A stretch of DNA of 64,000 nt. It comes from Lepisosteus oculatus. Its lineage: Eukaryota; Chordata; Actinopteri; Semionotiformes; Lepisosteidae. Below the pieces are notes generated by a model that was not told the DNA's origin, did not search any database, and was given only the letters and a program-made list of their open reading frames with translations. This document shows positions 40,900-52,600 of this stretch, in pieces (the stretch's first letter is position 1; the number at the start of each line of letters is the position of its first letter). A program made the position numbers and the translations under genes. The stretch covers positions 11,779,275-11,843,274 of the forward strand of contig NC_090716.1 of the NCBI RefSeq assembly GCF_040954835.1. Reading direction: 5' to 3'.

Positions 40900-41400
40900 T
40901 CCGCCGCTTCAACCTTGAATACAAATACGGTTTAAGAACCTGACCAGATTTTAGAATTTGCTCATGAAAAAGGAGAACGGGCAAAAGCTCCGCTGGGTGA
41001 AAAAAAAAAAATGAACAACATCAAATAAAAGTGACCCGCGGGAGACCACCGACGGGACCCGGGCCGACCCGGGCAGTCGCGCGTTAACTCGGCGTCGTCG
41101 GCTGACGGGCTACCGTGCACTACCGTCTCTCCTCCATCGTGAGCACACGTTTGGGGAAAACAAAACGCCTCCCGGGGATGGCGGGCACCTGTCAGAGATG
41201 TGCACCAGGTGCCCATTCAAGCGCTTTCGGGAAACGTCACCCGAACCCCGGGTTCAAACGGGCTCAACCGCCCCCCCGCGCGGGCGGGGCGTAAAACGTG
41301 ACGCAGAGGCTGCTCGCCAAACAGCTGATGTTTTTTTCCTCTCAGGACATTTACAGTACGCGTTTTCCTCACTTTAAATCAGTATGGTCATTGTGGACGC
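40900..41400. promoter_or_regulatory. CpG-rich, probably bidirectional promoter
   Basis: GC content and CpG density rise sharply relative to both flanks, especially 41030-41300 (CCCGGG motifs, GTCGCGCG, GGCGTCGTCGGC). A GC box GGGCGGGGC lies at 41282-41290, followed by a CRE-like GTGACGC. SLC9C1 starts leftward at 40899 and the tail-anchored gene starts rightward at 41893, so their start codons are 993 bp apart. I see no TATA box. A shared promoter is inferred. Confidence 0.65.
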
Positions 41401-41892
41401 TCGGCGTGTGCCCTCTTGTGATGCCGATGTACCTGTAGGCTACATCGATAGGGTTTTGCTTGAAGCTACAGTACACGATTCCCCCCCGTTTCGTTGAACG
41501 TGTAATGCAACAGTCTGCTTAATTTACGCACCCAAATCCGCCGAGTTGTGAAAAGGGGCTGCTCTACTGATTTAATTACGTCATGTGGCTGACAGCGACA
41601 TTCGACATTTTTGTTATCTTGTAATACACATCAAACACTTGGTTGTTTTGTGATGGAGACGGGACTGCTCTACTCTTACCACGTTTTGTGGATGACGTTT
41701 GTGCGTAAAATGCATGTTTTGGGGGGGGTATTATTGCACAAGCAAGTGCATCATCCGCGTACAGCCAGTGCGACGCATATGTCCAGCATTTGTCACTTCT
41801 GTTCCTGCAAGACAACCTTTCAACTTTGACCTTGCAGCCAGATTGTCAAGGTTTTTAACATCTTTCCAAATGCCATGCGTTCTTACAGGGAG

Positions 41893-43544
41893 ATGGCACC
41901 AAGCGGTGAGACTAGAGTAGCACAGCAGTCTGGGGAAGTCTCGGAGAGTCGAAGTAGTTGCGTCGATCGCACAAGGCAAAACCGGTTTGGGGTTGCAAAA
42001 AAATTAAGGGTAAGCTGCAACCTTGCCAGATTTTATAACTGATGAGACGGCGCACCAAACCTTTTGCACCCAGGTACTAGCGAAACACATGTTAAAATTA
42101 CTAGAAGCTTCGTTTACTCATAAAAGTGTCTGTGTGTTTTCAGGAGCTCAGCAAAGTGCTGTCCACTGTCAGCGTGGATATAGGGGGAGTTAACGAAATG
42201 ATCGATGATGACGTTGACCATTTGTCCAATTACTTGGCGCACTTAAGAGGACGGCGAGTCAGGATCGCTGGGGACCACCGAATTCGGGCTTTGGCCGCGC
42301 CTCTGTCGGGAGACGAACCCTGCGCGCACAAGAATGAAGCACATTTAGGGCGCGACTTTGGGGAAGATGCCCTATGGGTTGCACATGGTGGTGAACACAC
42401 AGTTATTGTATTCAAGGACAAGACTTGTACAACCAGTAAATATGGTAGTCCCCTAGACTCAAGTGTAACTGACGATTATAGAGGGTGCACAAACCAGGGA
42501 ACAAAAGTAAAGGATTGCCACAGGTAATTACTTTATCATCATTGTAGTCAGCACTGTTGAGTCAGTGCTGTTTTTTTGGGTTGCTGTAACAACATATTTC
42601 GATAGTATCCAGATAATTATCTTTATGTTTTTAATGATAATACGGTATTAGTAGTCTACCAGAATATCTGAAAAAAATTCAGGTGGGTAGCTGCGTCAGC
42701 ACGCGAAGGCTGCAAAGGAACAAGTAATAGGTTTATTCCATGCTGAAAAAAAGAAGAAAGAAAACAACATTTCGGCCGTGGAGCCTTCTTCAGAGGCTCT
42801 GGATTATCTGAAAAAATGTCACTGTTGTTTTCCTTATTCTGTACACCTTCAGGACTGTTTTTTTATTTGGTAACTTTAATTCTGAAAGAAGAAGTCAGTT
42901 TGATCTAAGTAATTTCACTTCCCTTACACTTACCTTAAAGATATGAAATGTCATTTAGTAGCCATGCCCTGTGTGTGTTGTACCTGGAACTATGGGATAA
43001 AGTGTATAAAATATCATGTTAATGGACCTTTCATTGATTTGGCTGATGCTAATGTGCTGCAGTTCTTTCTAGGAGTGCACCGCCCAGTGACTTGCTTGAC
43101 AGGTCTCACGAATGTGTTCGCATTAGCCTCAACATCCACATGAAAGCAGGCAGCCAAGGCGCAGCACTGAAAGGGCCCTGTGATGGAGTCGACAGTCTGC
43201 CACGCAGCTGGGCAGAGGATGTTCAGAATGCTGCAGTGGTGAGCAGGGACGGCTCTGCCCAGGCGCGTGCAGCAGGGATGCAGGGGGCAGAGAAAGTGAG
43301 CCCAAACCCAGTGGATTGTGAGAAAGATCAGGAAGAGGACACTGCGCCAGAGAGCACAGCTTTATCACAAAGATCACACAGTGCGCAGAGCTCTCAGAAG
43401 AACATACAACGATTTCCTCACATAATATGCTTCACCACTCTATCTTGTATTTTATTGGTGCTTTCTTTCTACTGTATTTGTTACCGGAGTTACATTTGCT
43501 TCGCGACACAGTATTTCACCCCTAAGGGAATGAAACCAACATAA
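41893..43544 (+). CDS. Unrecognised protein with C-terminal membrane anchor, 3 exons, 322 residues
   Basis: Exons 41893-42009, 42144-42523 and 43073-43544 join in phase with good GT-AG sites to give 322 residues. An AATAAA only 11 bases after the stop supports a real gene end. I do not recognise the family. Residues 30-77 look helical (FGVAKKLRELSKVLSTVSV, then IGGVNEMIDDDVDHLSNYLA). The middle is polar and low in complexity (EKDQEEDTAPES). One hydrophobic span, about 283-303 (IICFTTLSCILLVLSFYCIC), is followed by about 19 residues ending MKPT. There is no signal peptide, so a tail-anchored or type II protein is likely. A KASH-type nuclear-envelope anchor is only a speculation, since the usual PPPX end is missing. 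The ATG at 41893 is the first in this frame; an earlier out-of-frame ATG lies at 41873. Confidence 0.75.
42680..42805 (+). repeat. Interspersed repeat fragment in intron 2 of the tail-anchored gene
   Basis: Includes GCTGCGTCAGCACGCGAAGG, ATAGGTTTATTCCATGCTG and ACATTTCGGCCGTGGAGCC followed by TTCTTCAGAGG. This wording recurs in fish and other lower-vertebrate genomes as a dispersed repeat. Family not determined. Confidence 0.5.
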
Positions 43545-43554
43545 GTGTATGTAG

Positions 43555-43560
43555 AATAAA
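43555..43560 (+). promoter_or_regulatory. Poly(A) signal of the tail-anchored gene
   Basis: AATAAA 11 bases downstream of the TAA at 43542-43544; an unusually short 3' UTR is implied. Confidence 0.65.
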
Positions 43561-46059
43561 AATCAGAGCGTTGAAGTGGGCTTTTGTGATACTTGTGAGT
43601 CCTTTATCTGAAAAATGGGTTGGTGAGAGCTTTAATAGGCATTCAACTCTGCTTTTAGCCTACTCTAAAACAATGTTCATTGAACACTTTCCCAGGTATG
43701 AAGGCCAGCATGAAATGAAATATCTCAGATCTTATAATATGTGTTTTAGCTTAATAATGTGAGGGAAATGAACACCACCACAAACTTTTTTGCTACAAAT
43801 GTCAATCTTGAACATACTGTACTAATCACCTGGAGTGTAAAACATCTTTGTGCTGCCTTGTAGAGGAATTGAGTGTCTAAACCAGTGCCTGGGGTATCCT
43901 GTCTCGCTCTCTGTCACCCATTTAATTCATTCATTTAACTGCTTTATCCAATTCAGGGTCGCGGGGGAGATGAAACCTATCCCAGCAATCAATTGACACA
44001 AGGCAGGATACACCCTGGATGGCACGCCAGTCCAGATATAGACACGTTAACACCAGGGTCAATTTTCCAAGAAGCTAATTTACCAGTATGTTTTTAGACA
44101 GTGGGAGGAAACCCACACAAACATGGGGAGAGCATACAAACTCCACACACATAGAACACAAGGGTTTGAACCCAGAGCTGCAGGGCAGCAATACGAACCC
44201 CTTCAGCATCGTGCTACGCCTCTCGGATTTGTCAGACAAAGAAAAAAATCTTGAGGCTAAAGATTGGGAGGCAGTAGATGGTACATTAGCTGGAACCCAG
44301 CTTTGTTCCAAAAGCAAGTAACTGGTATCAGTTCACAGGGGTTGGCGAGGAAAGTATTGTATCATTAAACCAAAAAGGACAGTCTAGGCACCTAAGTATT
44401 ACCTTGATATAAACAGTGCAAATTATTACTTCTGAAGACTGCACAGCTGCAGTCGCAACAAGGGTGAAAGAGCCTTTGCATTTTCTCAATAAACATAATG
44501 AGGTGACTGACAATAATAATAACGTATTTAATACACTTAGTCTTTTTATGCATGAGTCCACAAAATAATGTTTGTTGTGTGAACAGTGGACATATTTACA
44601 TTGGACAATGGAAGTGTGTGCAGATGGCTCATAGTGCCATCTATTTCAGTATGGGCAGCACTGGTAGCCCAGGTGCAGCAATTTCATCCAGTCTCCCAAA
44701 ACCAGGCAGGTTAGGTTAGATTAGATTAGTTACCCTGTAATGTTCCTTTCCTTGGGCTGCTTTTTCACCCCAGTTTAACCGGTACTGGCTGAACTACAGA
44801 GAAAGGAACCAGCTGAACACAATGAGTGGATCCTCTCAATCCTCTGTGTCTTTTCTGGTGTTCTGAATAGAACCAGTTAGCCTAGTGTTAGTTATCCCTA
44901 ATTAATGTGACTCATAATTAAGTCTAATGCTGTCATTTACAGCCCATGATATAATTACCGAGCATTGTATAAGTTACAATCGACAACAACCAATCGTCCT
45001 TCAGGGAAATAACCCATAGGTAACTTGTAGACATTTATCTTTTTCTATATACATTTCTCCTTAGGTCCCTGTAGCGTTAAATACAGAACTGGGACACAGC
45101 TATAGAAACATTTTAAAGATGTTTTTGTATGAGATATGTCGTTTCATTTTATTAAAAATTCATCAAGTCGTATAGTGTCGTCTGGGCAGTTCATACTCGG
45201 ACTTTAGGGATAGCCCCACTGGACATCAGCTTTGCCCAAAGCAAACGTTAAAAATACCAAATTTCTGTTCAACAAAATGTCAGTTCCCCAGCTACCAGAT
45301 AGACTTAATAGTCTTCGAGGTAATCATTTTCTCAATTTATTGCATTTGTAAATGGCAGGTTTGAGTCTCATCATATACTTAATTCGTATTACGTATTATA
45401 TTCTCTTTTAAAAGTTTAATAATGTATTTAATCGGAGCAGGATCATTTAATAATCAAATGATTAATTAAGTTGTTAGCATTATAGACAGTAAATTGTTCT
45501 GCTGTACAGATCAACTTCTTAGATCTTGTGAGCGTCTGTAACTGTGCTCAGCACCATTGAGAAGGGCTTTTCACAAGCATTTTATTGCTGCTTGTTATTC
45601 CAGAATACACTATTCTCTAAAAACCGGTTCATGTCTCCATGTCACGATGTTTCATCACGTGGGATTTGATGCACAAACTTTTTAATGAAGCCAGTGACGA
45701 TCAGAAGACCCCTACGCATCCTGCCATAAGTCCAAATTTAGCCAGAGTAATTAAGGTGAATGTAGACCTTGCTGTTTTCCCGTACTCTTTTGTGTTGCCG
45801 TTGAACACGGGGAAAGTTACGTGTTATGTGTCATGCATCCCGCGAGTTACTTTTCCTTCTCTATTGTAATACGTGACGTAATCAGGTACCGTAGCTCGCG
45901 TAAGCGTTACCCCCAAGGTAAGCTCTATACAGCCAAATGCTAACCCAATGCAATTATCCGGCTGTTATCCATCTTCGGCTCTTAAATCACTTCCATGAGA
46001 ACATAATTGCATTGCAGCAATTTTTTCTTATCCACATGTACTGATGGGAGGGGAACGGG
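43561..46059. other. Intergenic region upstream of GAL
   Basis: Holds a SINE copy (43930-44220). A stretch at 44640-44880 with (GGTTA/GATTA)-like short repeats looks like further repeat debris. The GC content climbs from about 45600 toward the GAL promoter. Open frames here (for example 45639-45869) lack splice or family support. Confidence 0.55.
43930..44220 (-). repeat. tRNA-derived SINE with L2-like tail, copy 3 (antisense)
   Basis: GGTCGCGGGGGAGATGAAAC, CAAGGCAGGATACACCCTGG, GGCACGCCAGTCCAG, CACCAGGGTCAATTTTCC and TTTGAACCCAGAGCTGC occur in the family order, ending near the tRNA-like head. Confidence 0.8.
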
Positions 46060-46169
46060 AGGAAATTAGGGGTGACGTCTAACCCGAGAAGCTGGGGGGA
46101 CATCAGTTTATTTTTCTTGGCGGGGGTAGGGGAGAGGTAAATAAAAGCCACCGATAGACCTTACCCATT
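46060..46169 (+). promoter_or_regulatory. GAL: GAL core promoter
   Basis: A CRE-like TGACGTCT lies at 46073-46080 and a TATA-like TAAATAAAAG at 46138-46147, about 175 bases before the end of the presumed 5' UTR exon. cAMP/phorbol-responsive CRE-like sites are known in mammalian GAL promoters. The transcription start near 46170 is inferred from the TATA spacing. Confidence 0.55.
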
Positions 46170-46322
46170 CCATCCGAAATTCCCGGCACCGAGAGCAGAA
46201 TGGAAGAAAATATATTGTAATACTCGCATTTCTCTCTCTATTAACTGTCTGCTGAAATTCCACAAACCAACTCTTCACCTGATTTCTGGAAAGAGGCACT
46301 TACAAGTAGCAAACTTTTCAAG
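46170..46322 (+). other. GAL: GAL non-coding first exon (5' UTR)
   Basis: Ends at a strong donor, AAG|GTAAGA (46322/46323). The next exon begins exactly with the start ATG at 46691 after TTCTCTACAG. A non-coding exon 1 followed by an ATG at the start of exon 2 matches the known GAL gene layout. Left end inferred. Confidence 0.6.
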
Positions 46323-46690
46323 GTAAGATTTTAAATCTTGTACTGGTTCAGGGAATTAACAATAAATTCGCAGCCAAGCGAGCATCGAGCGAGATTTTGG
46401 AGAAACATCTGCCTTTGCCAAATAACATCGTAATGTACTTCGCTACAGTAATATTACTGAGAACAAATATTTATTTTGTTTTTGTACTTAATTCACGATG
46501 AAGTGGGCAAAGTCCTGAAAGTGACATTTATATTACAACGAATAATCCTAGCTGCCGCACTGCAGGCTGAAGATACTGTGTAAAATAATTAAATACTGTT
46601 TAAAACTACACCAGGCCAGAGAGAAAGTTTTTAGCTTAAAAGCGTATTGATGTGTGAGTCTTAAACTCTTCCACCCCTGTTTCTCTACAG

Positions 46691-49600
46691 ATGCAGAAGT
46701 GTTTTGGTGTTCTTTGCGTATCACTTGTACTGTGTGCCACCCTGTCAGAGACGTTTGGATTGGTTCTTTCGGTATTTCTTCCAGATTTTCTTTTGTTATA
46801 ATTATTTATGCAGTATGCTGTCTAAAATGTGCTCCCGATTTATCGTTTTACCGAGGAGCTTATCCTGTGCAAGTAGAAGGTTTTCTTTTCATTAACTTGA
46901 CTGATACTGGTTTGTCATCCTGCGTGCTTCCTTGCATCCTGGTTGTCTATGTGACTTGCCGAGGGATATAAACTAAGAGAAATATTCATTTTGTCTATAT
47001 TATCTAAAATTACACTGTCTTGCAAAAATGTAACTTAAATTCATTAAACCCTTAAAACCATACCTCACAACTTCATTGTTCTAGACCTCGATGAAGCAGT
47101 CAAACATTATTTTTATTTTGGCACTATATTTCAATACAGTATTTTAGTTATACTGTAGTAGTATGTGAATAGGGAGCTTTTAAAAAATCCTCTTAAAACG
47201 CAATAATTGCCCATGATTGCAACTAATCTGTAGGAAATTTAGACACCTGAGAAATATTATCCTGTTATTGTAATTGTTCTGAAGCGTATGCAGCTCATAA
47301 TAGCAAGTCCATTAGACTTTTATTAGAACAATTATATCTTACAGAGAAGAAATATTTGAATGCTAATTAACTGCAATGTTACCTGCGTCTTGAAACTTCC
47401 TGCAGCAATTATGTAGTTGCTTTGCAATGGACAAAATACAACTGTACGAGATAATAAGATGCTTATTGCCTTTAATTTTAATAGAGAGTGTTAGGACTCG
47501 TATATTAAATTTGTTACATGCAGCAGTATATGGCCCAATCTTGATTTTCCACTATATTATTACTCCCTAGAGTGACACAACAGAAACTGTTATGAAATAG
47601 TCACGTTAATATGTCAGCGATCTTTTGCTTGAAATGTGCTGGATTATATTTAAATATCAGTGGCTCCGTCAATGCACTCAGAAGTAGGCAAATATCTGGA
47701 TAACTTAATTATGAGTTCCTGAAGATATGTCATTTCAGTAATAATTTGTCACATAATTAAAGTAATTTTTAAAATGAATGCATTACCTCCAGCAGGTAAA
47801 ATCATCTTTCTGAGGAGCTAACACTGAGGGATCTGCAATGAACAAGATCAATTAATTTTTTGTCTAGCATTTATAGAGACTTGGCAAGTAATTATAGAGC
47901 CAAGTTTAGAAAACAAATTGAATTATATATACTGTAAGTGGGGAACTTTTCCCTGTGCAATACTACGATCTGCTTTTGCATCACAAGGATGAGATCAGCA
48001 GTCCAGGTCTTCGAGACTGATGCTTAAATCTGACACAGAATAAGAATGATGAATCAGGATGGTCAGGTTTAATGAAAAGCTTTTGTGTTCAGTTCTCTTA
48101 TGTCATGTGAATAGCCAGGCTAAAGCCTGGTAACTTTTTGTTGAAGAGGTGGACAGAAACTGTAGGTTACCTTCTTCCACAAAGCATTACACTTCAGCGG
48201 ATAATAACCATTAATACAACCAGACGCCTGTTGATTTACTCAACCACATTTACATTTCTTACACAGACCACTTGCTGCTGCAAATCCTCATATCAAAGAG
48301 CATTTGATCACATTCATTTCCTTGGTGTACAGATTTACTTGACACCAAGGTCATTTCCAGCCAGTCCTTCTCTGGCTGCTCCACAGTTGAGTGGAATTAA
48401 TTCTTATTCAAAAGGAAAACATTTTGACACAAACAATGTTATCGGATTTATGTGCCAATCTGTCCATTTCTCTTTTAGAAGAACGTGTTTAGTATATTGT
48501 TAGATAAGCAGATAAGTAATGTTTAATGTTTAATACAGTCAGTAGAATCATGTGCATGTATGGCAGTATTGTGGTATGGTGTATAGCACTGCTGCATCAT
48601 GATCCTGGATTTCATTTCTGTGCTTAAATAATATCCAGGCATTCTGTGCTAAAGAGGCGCATTTACACGACATCTGTTAAATTGTCTGCAGACTCTGTAA
48701 TGTTTTATTACTCTTTTATTGCACTTATGTTTCTGTTCATGATGCTACGCAGCAACTGGCTCTTGCTGCATTATCTCCATTTGTGACAAAAATGACTTTT
48801 TGTTTCTCCCTCTTGAAGGCGAAGGAAAAGAGAGGCTGGACTCTGAACAGCGCCGGGTATTTACTGGGGCCTCGTGAGTAAAAGCTATTTTTGTGATCAC
48901 ACTTTGGGTTAGAGGTTGTAAAATTACACTTTATAAATGGATAGTAAGTCAGCTGTTGGTATTATAGATGAAAGAAACTACTTTCTGCAAATAACCATGG
49001 GATTAGGTTTTGTGCTGTTAGTCAGGCTTGAATCAGAGTTTAGTTACTGTTATGCAAGTAAGCTACAAAAAAGGTTGGTTATTATTACATTTATATCTCT
49101 CTTTTGATACATTATTAATATATTCCATGTCTAAAACATTTATAAATTGCATTTGCAGCCCCTAATCTAATGTGTTTCCATTTTCACAAATCAAACCATC
49201 TTCAGATAGAAATTAATTCAAACAGGGATTAGTTGAGTAATAAAAACACTCACTTTGTTTGGCCAGCAATTAAAATGATCTAGATCAGTTAAACTAAACA
49301 ATCGGCAGATCAAAATTTCCTTTTAATTGTTTCTCCTTTTCAAAGTTGTTGTCTTAGGAAGCCATACCAAATTAAATTATACATACAGACTTTCTGTTTT
49401 AATTGTTATGTTTATGTATCACTCATTTGAAATGCAGGGTAAAAATGAAGTGTGAATTTACCCAACAAAAGGATTTCTTTGCTGTATTAAAATAAATAGA
49501 AAGCATTACTGAGTTTTTATCTTCAATTCAGTTATTAGCGAGCAAGCAAGTTAATAATGAGTGTGTTTATTAAACTTAGTGTCCAACTCCTCTACCTTAT

Positions 49601-52600
49601 GATTTTAAACTTACAGCTCTCCTATTTCATTATGTTCAAAATGTGACCCAATCATATAATTTGGAAATCATGTAATTTGCTAGTTATAAATATTGTTTAA
49701 TTTTACCTATATTTTCCAATGAAGCATGTAATGTCCAGTCAAGGTCATCCACAGAGCCAAATAATAATAGTATCCAGTATCCATCAGCCACATTAAAAAT
49801 CTCACAGTTAAATAAGAATTTAATTCGGCATCATAAAAGTGATGCAGCTAAATTAATTTTGAAAAATTAAATTCAGAAGAAATTTCAGGATTGATGAAGA
49901 CAATGTTATATCTTATATCTGTATACTGGTTTACTCCCCATCTCTAACCTTTTGTTAAACATGGATAACCAGTCACTGTTTGAAAATCACTTCAGTGAAA
50001 ACTCCATTATTTGTCACAGACACAAATATTTCAATATAGCATCCTTCCCCCTAGGAGCTGCTACGTAATGAAAAACCTGGAGCCACCTGCGAGCATGGTT
50101 TTATTTGTCCTTTTAATAGCTATGATTTTTTTCTTTACCATTTCAGCGGCAAGTATCTTATCCTGAATATAATCCTTCAGATTTCTTTCATTCTTTTCTT
50201 TTTTCGATATTCTGGAAATTACACATGAATAAATGACCTATTCTTCCATGCCGCTGTTGAAAAGCTGTCCCTGCCAAAAAAATAGATAACCTCAAGCATG
50301 ATTACTAAGCCAGACCTGGCCTCCCACATACAGTATAAACGCTGGTCTTCCGCATTTTGAAAAGAAGAATGCAACTAAAATGCCCGTGATTCTTTTTTCC
50401 CCATTTAAAGGGTAAACCTATTTTAACAACTTCCATGAAATGAAAGTGTCATCCACATTCCGCTCTGCTTTGAAATGCAACACACATCTGTACTTGTGCA
50501 TTCCCAGTCTCTGCACAGAGTGAATGTCAGTGTGCTGTAGTTGCATCGAAACCCTTCCTAGGAACCTACATGATGGAAGGTCAGGTTCCAGTTTGTGTAA
50601 GACTGGGTAAAATGCCATCATCCCTTTGTTTCAGGTCGTATTGAACACCTTATACAGATAAAGGATTCTCCCAGTGCAAGGGGGAGAGAAGAGCCGCTTG
50701 GTGAATGTAAGATAGTTTCTGCAGGTTACTAAAGTCGATTGAGGCATCACGTTTTGAAATGTCGTCTGTCGTGTTTTTTAATGTTACCTGTTAATATTCA
50801 CAAGGAATAAACACTAAAAAAAGTATTAGGGTGGCATGGTGGCACAGTGGTTAGCCTTGTCGCCTCACAGCGCTGGGGCCCTGGGTTCAGTTCTGGACCT
50901 GGGGTGCTGTGTGTGTGTGTGGAGTTTGTGTGTCCCCCCTGTGGGGTTCTCCCCATGTGGGTGTCCGCCGGCTGCTCCCGTTTCCCCCCCACAGTCCAAA
51001 AACATACTGGTGGGTTAATTGGTTTCTGGGAAAATTGTCCCTCATCCTGTGTGCGTGTCGGTGTGTCTGGCCTGCAGTGGGCTGGTGTCCCGTCTATAGT
51101 GTACCCTGCCTTGTGCCTGTTGCTTGCTGGGATAGGCTCTGGCTCCTGTGTGACGCTGATTTGGATGAAGCGGTTAGAAAATGGATGGGTGAAACAGGTA
51201 TAACACATTCATGTATAAAGACTAAATAGGAATAGAATTATCTGATATTATACTAAACAAGGCCTTTTTCATAGAAATTCATCAGTCTTTTCTTGGTGTT
51301 TATGCATGTGAATAAGACCTCTAATTTTTCAAAGACATCAGGAAATTATTTCAAAATGCTTCATTACAATTTATTTTTATTGGTCATGTTATTTTTTTAA
51401 ACATGTAAAATATTAGCTCTGGTTTACTTTTTGTTAACCTAAAAGCTAATAGAGTAATGAACATGCCAACAGTCTTTAAGCAGTAGTGCCTATATGTGCT
51501 TTAATTCCTTGGTTATAGTTTTTTTCTGTGTTGCCTATTATGTGTTCTGTGTTCTCCTCTGTTGTTATTTTTGTCTATATTTGAAACAACAAATGACCGA
51601 TTTCAGCACAAAGTGACCTCTGGAAAGACCTCTCACGCCCTAAGGACTAGAAGTATACAGGGTATCCATTTTGAGAGTTCCGTGTTTTACAAAGTAGTTA
51701 AGTGGCAGTTGTAAGTGCATTGAATGTCAGCCAGTGAAATACTAGTTGATTTCTCCCCAATCCTTGCTCAAATTGGGCTTTTAACAGAAATTCGGGAGGA
51801 GGTCAGATTCTAATCTCTCCTGCGTCTGCTGTCCTCTGTGTATTTATCTCACCTCTCTGGATCCTCTCCCTACAAATCCCTCTCCCATCCCTCCCTTCAC
51901 CCCATCTTCACCCTTGAGCAGCGTCCAGGCTCATTCTTTATGGAAGTGGGGGTGAGGGCTCGGTCAGCCTCATCCTCAGCGAGGCTGTCATTCCTTCAGC
52001 TAGGCGTGGTGAACTGACTGAGCGCCTGCATCAGTCTGTGAGAGATCTTTCCAGTAGCCTTTGCAGGCCATCCTGAGCTGAAAGAAGTCAGTATGTACTG
52101 TTGTTGTTAACTCTGTCCTTCTTCATTCTTTAGAAAGACTGACTGTTTCTGGTTTGGCAGGCAAACTAAATAAAACATTGAACTGGATGTAGTGATCACA
52201 ATGAAAAGCATGATATGCTGGCATTGGATTCAGATAACGGACTGTAACCGGTGGGGAGTTATAAACTGAAGGATAGAATTTAGCTTATGCAAGAACTGAT
52301 TTATAAAATAACAAACTTTGGCATGCATGCTTGGCCTTTCTGTACATTTCATTCTGCTGTCTAATAAGGCTCACTCAAGGGTCAACGCTGTGTTTCATTT
52401 TTACAACTTAAAACAGACCTACCAAGAAAATCTCCTTGACTAACACTAGGTGGCCATGCAGTCAAAAACATGACTAATTGCATAATAACGTGCTTATACT
52501 GTAAGTAAACCCTGGTGAGAAGCTTCATTCTTCTTTCAGTTCCCCCTTTCCAAGCCTACGACAATACAAAAGATTTCTTGCATTTTTCATGTCTGTGCTT

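Noticed and set aside
43480-43544. KASH domain at the C-terminus of the tail-anchored protein
   Set aside because: The lumenal part is only about 19 residues and lacks the terminal PPPX; resemblance too weak to call.
48138-48503. 121-codon frame in GAL intron 2
   Set aside because: Starts at a non-ATG codon, low-complexity Ser/Thr content, no resemblance to a known protein.
50798-51229. Several frames over 100 codons on both strands
   Set aside because: All fall in a full-length SINE copy.
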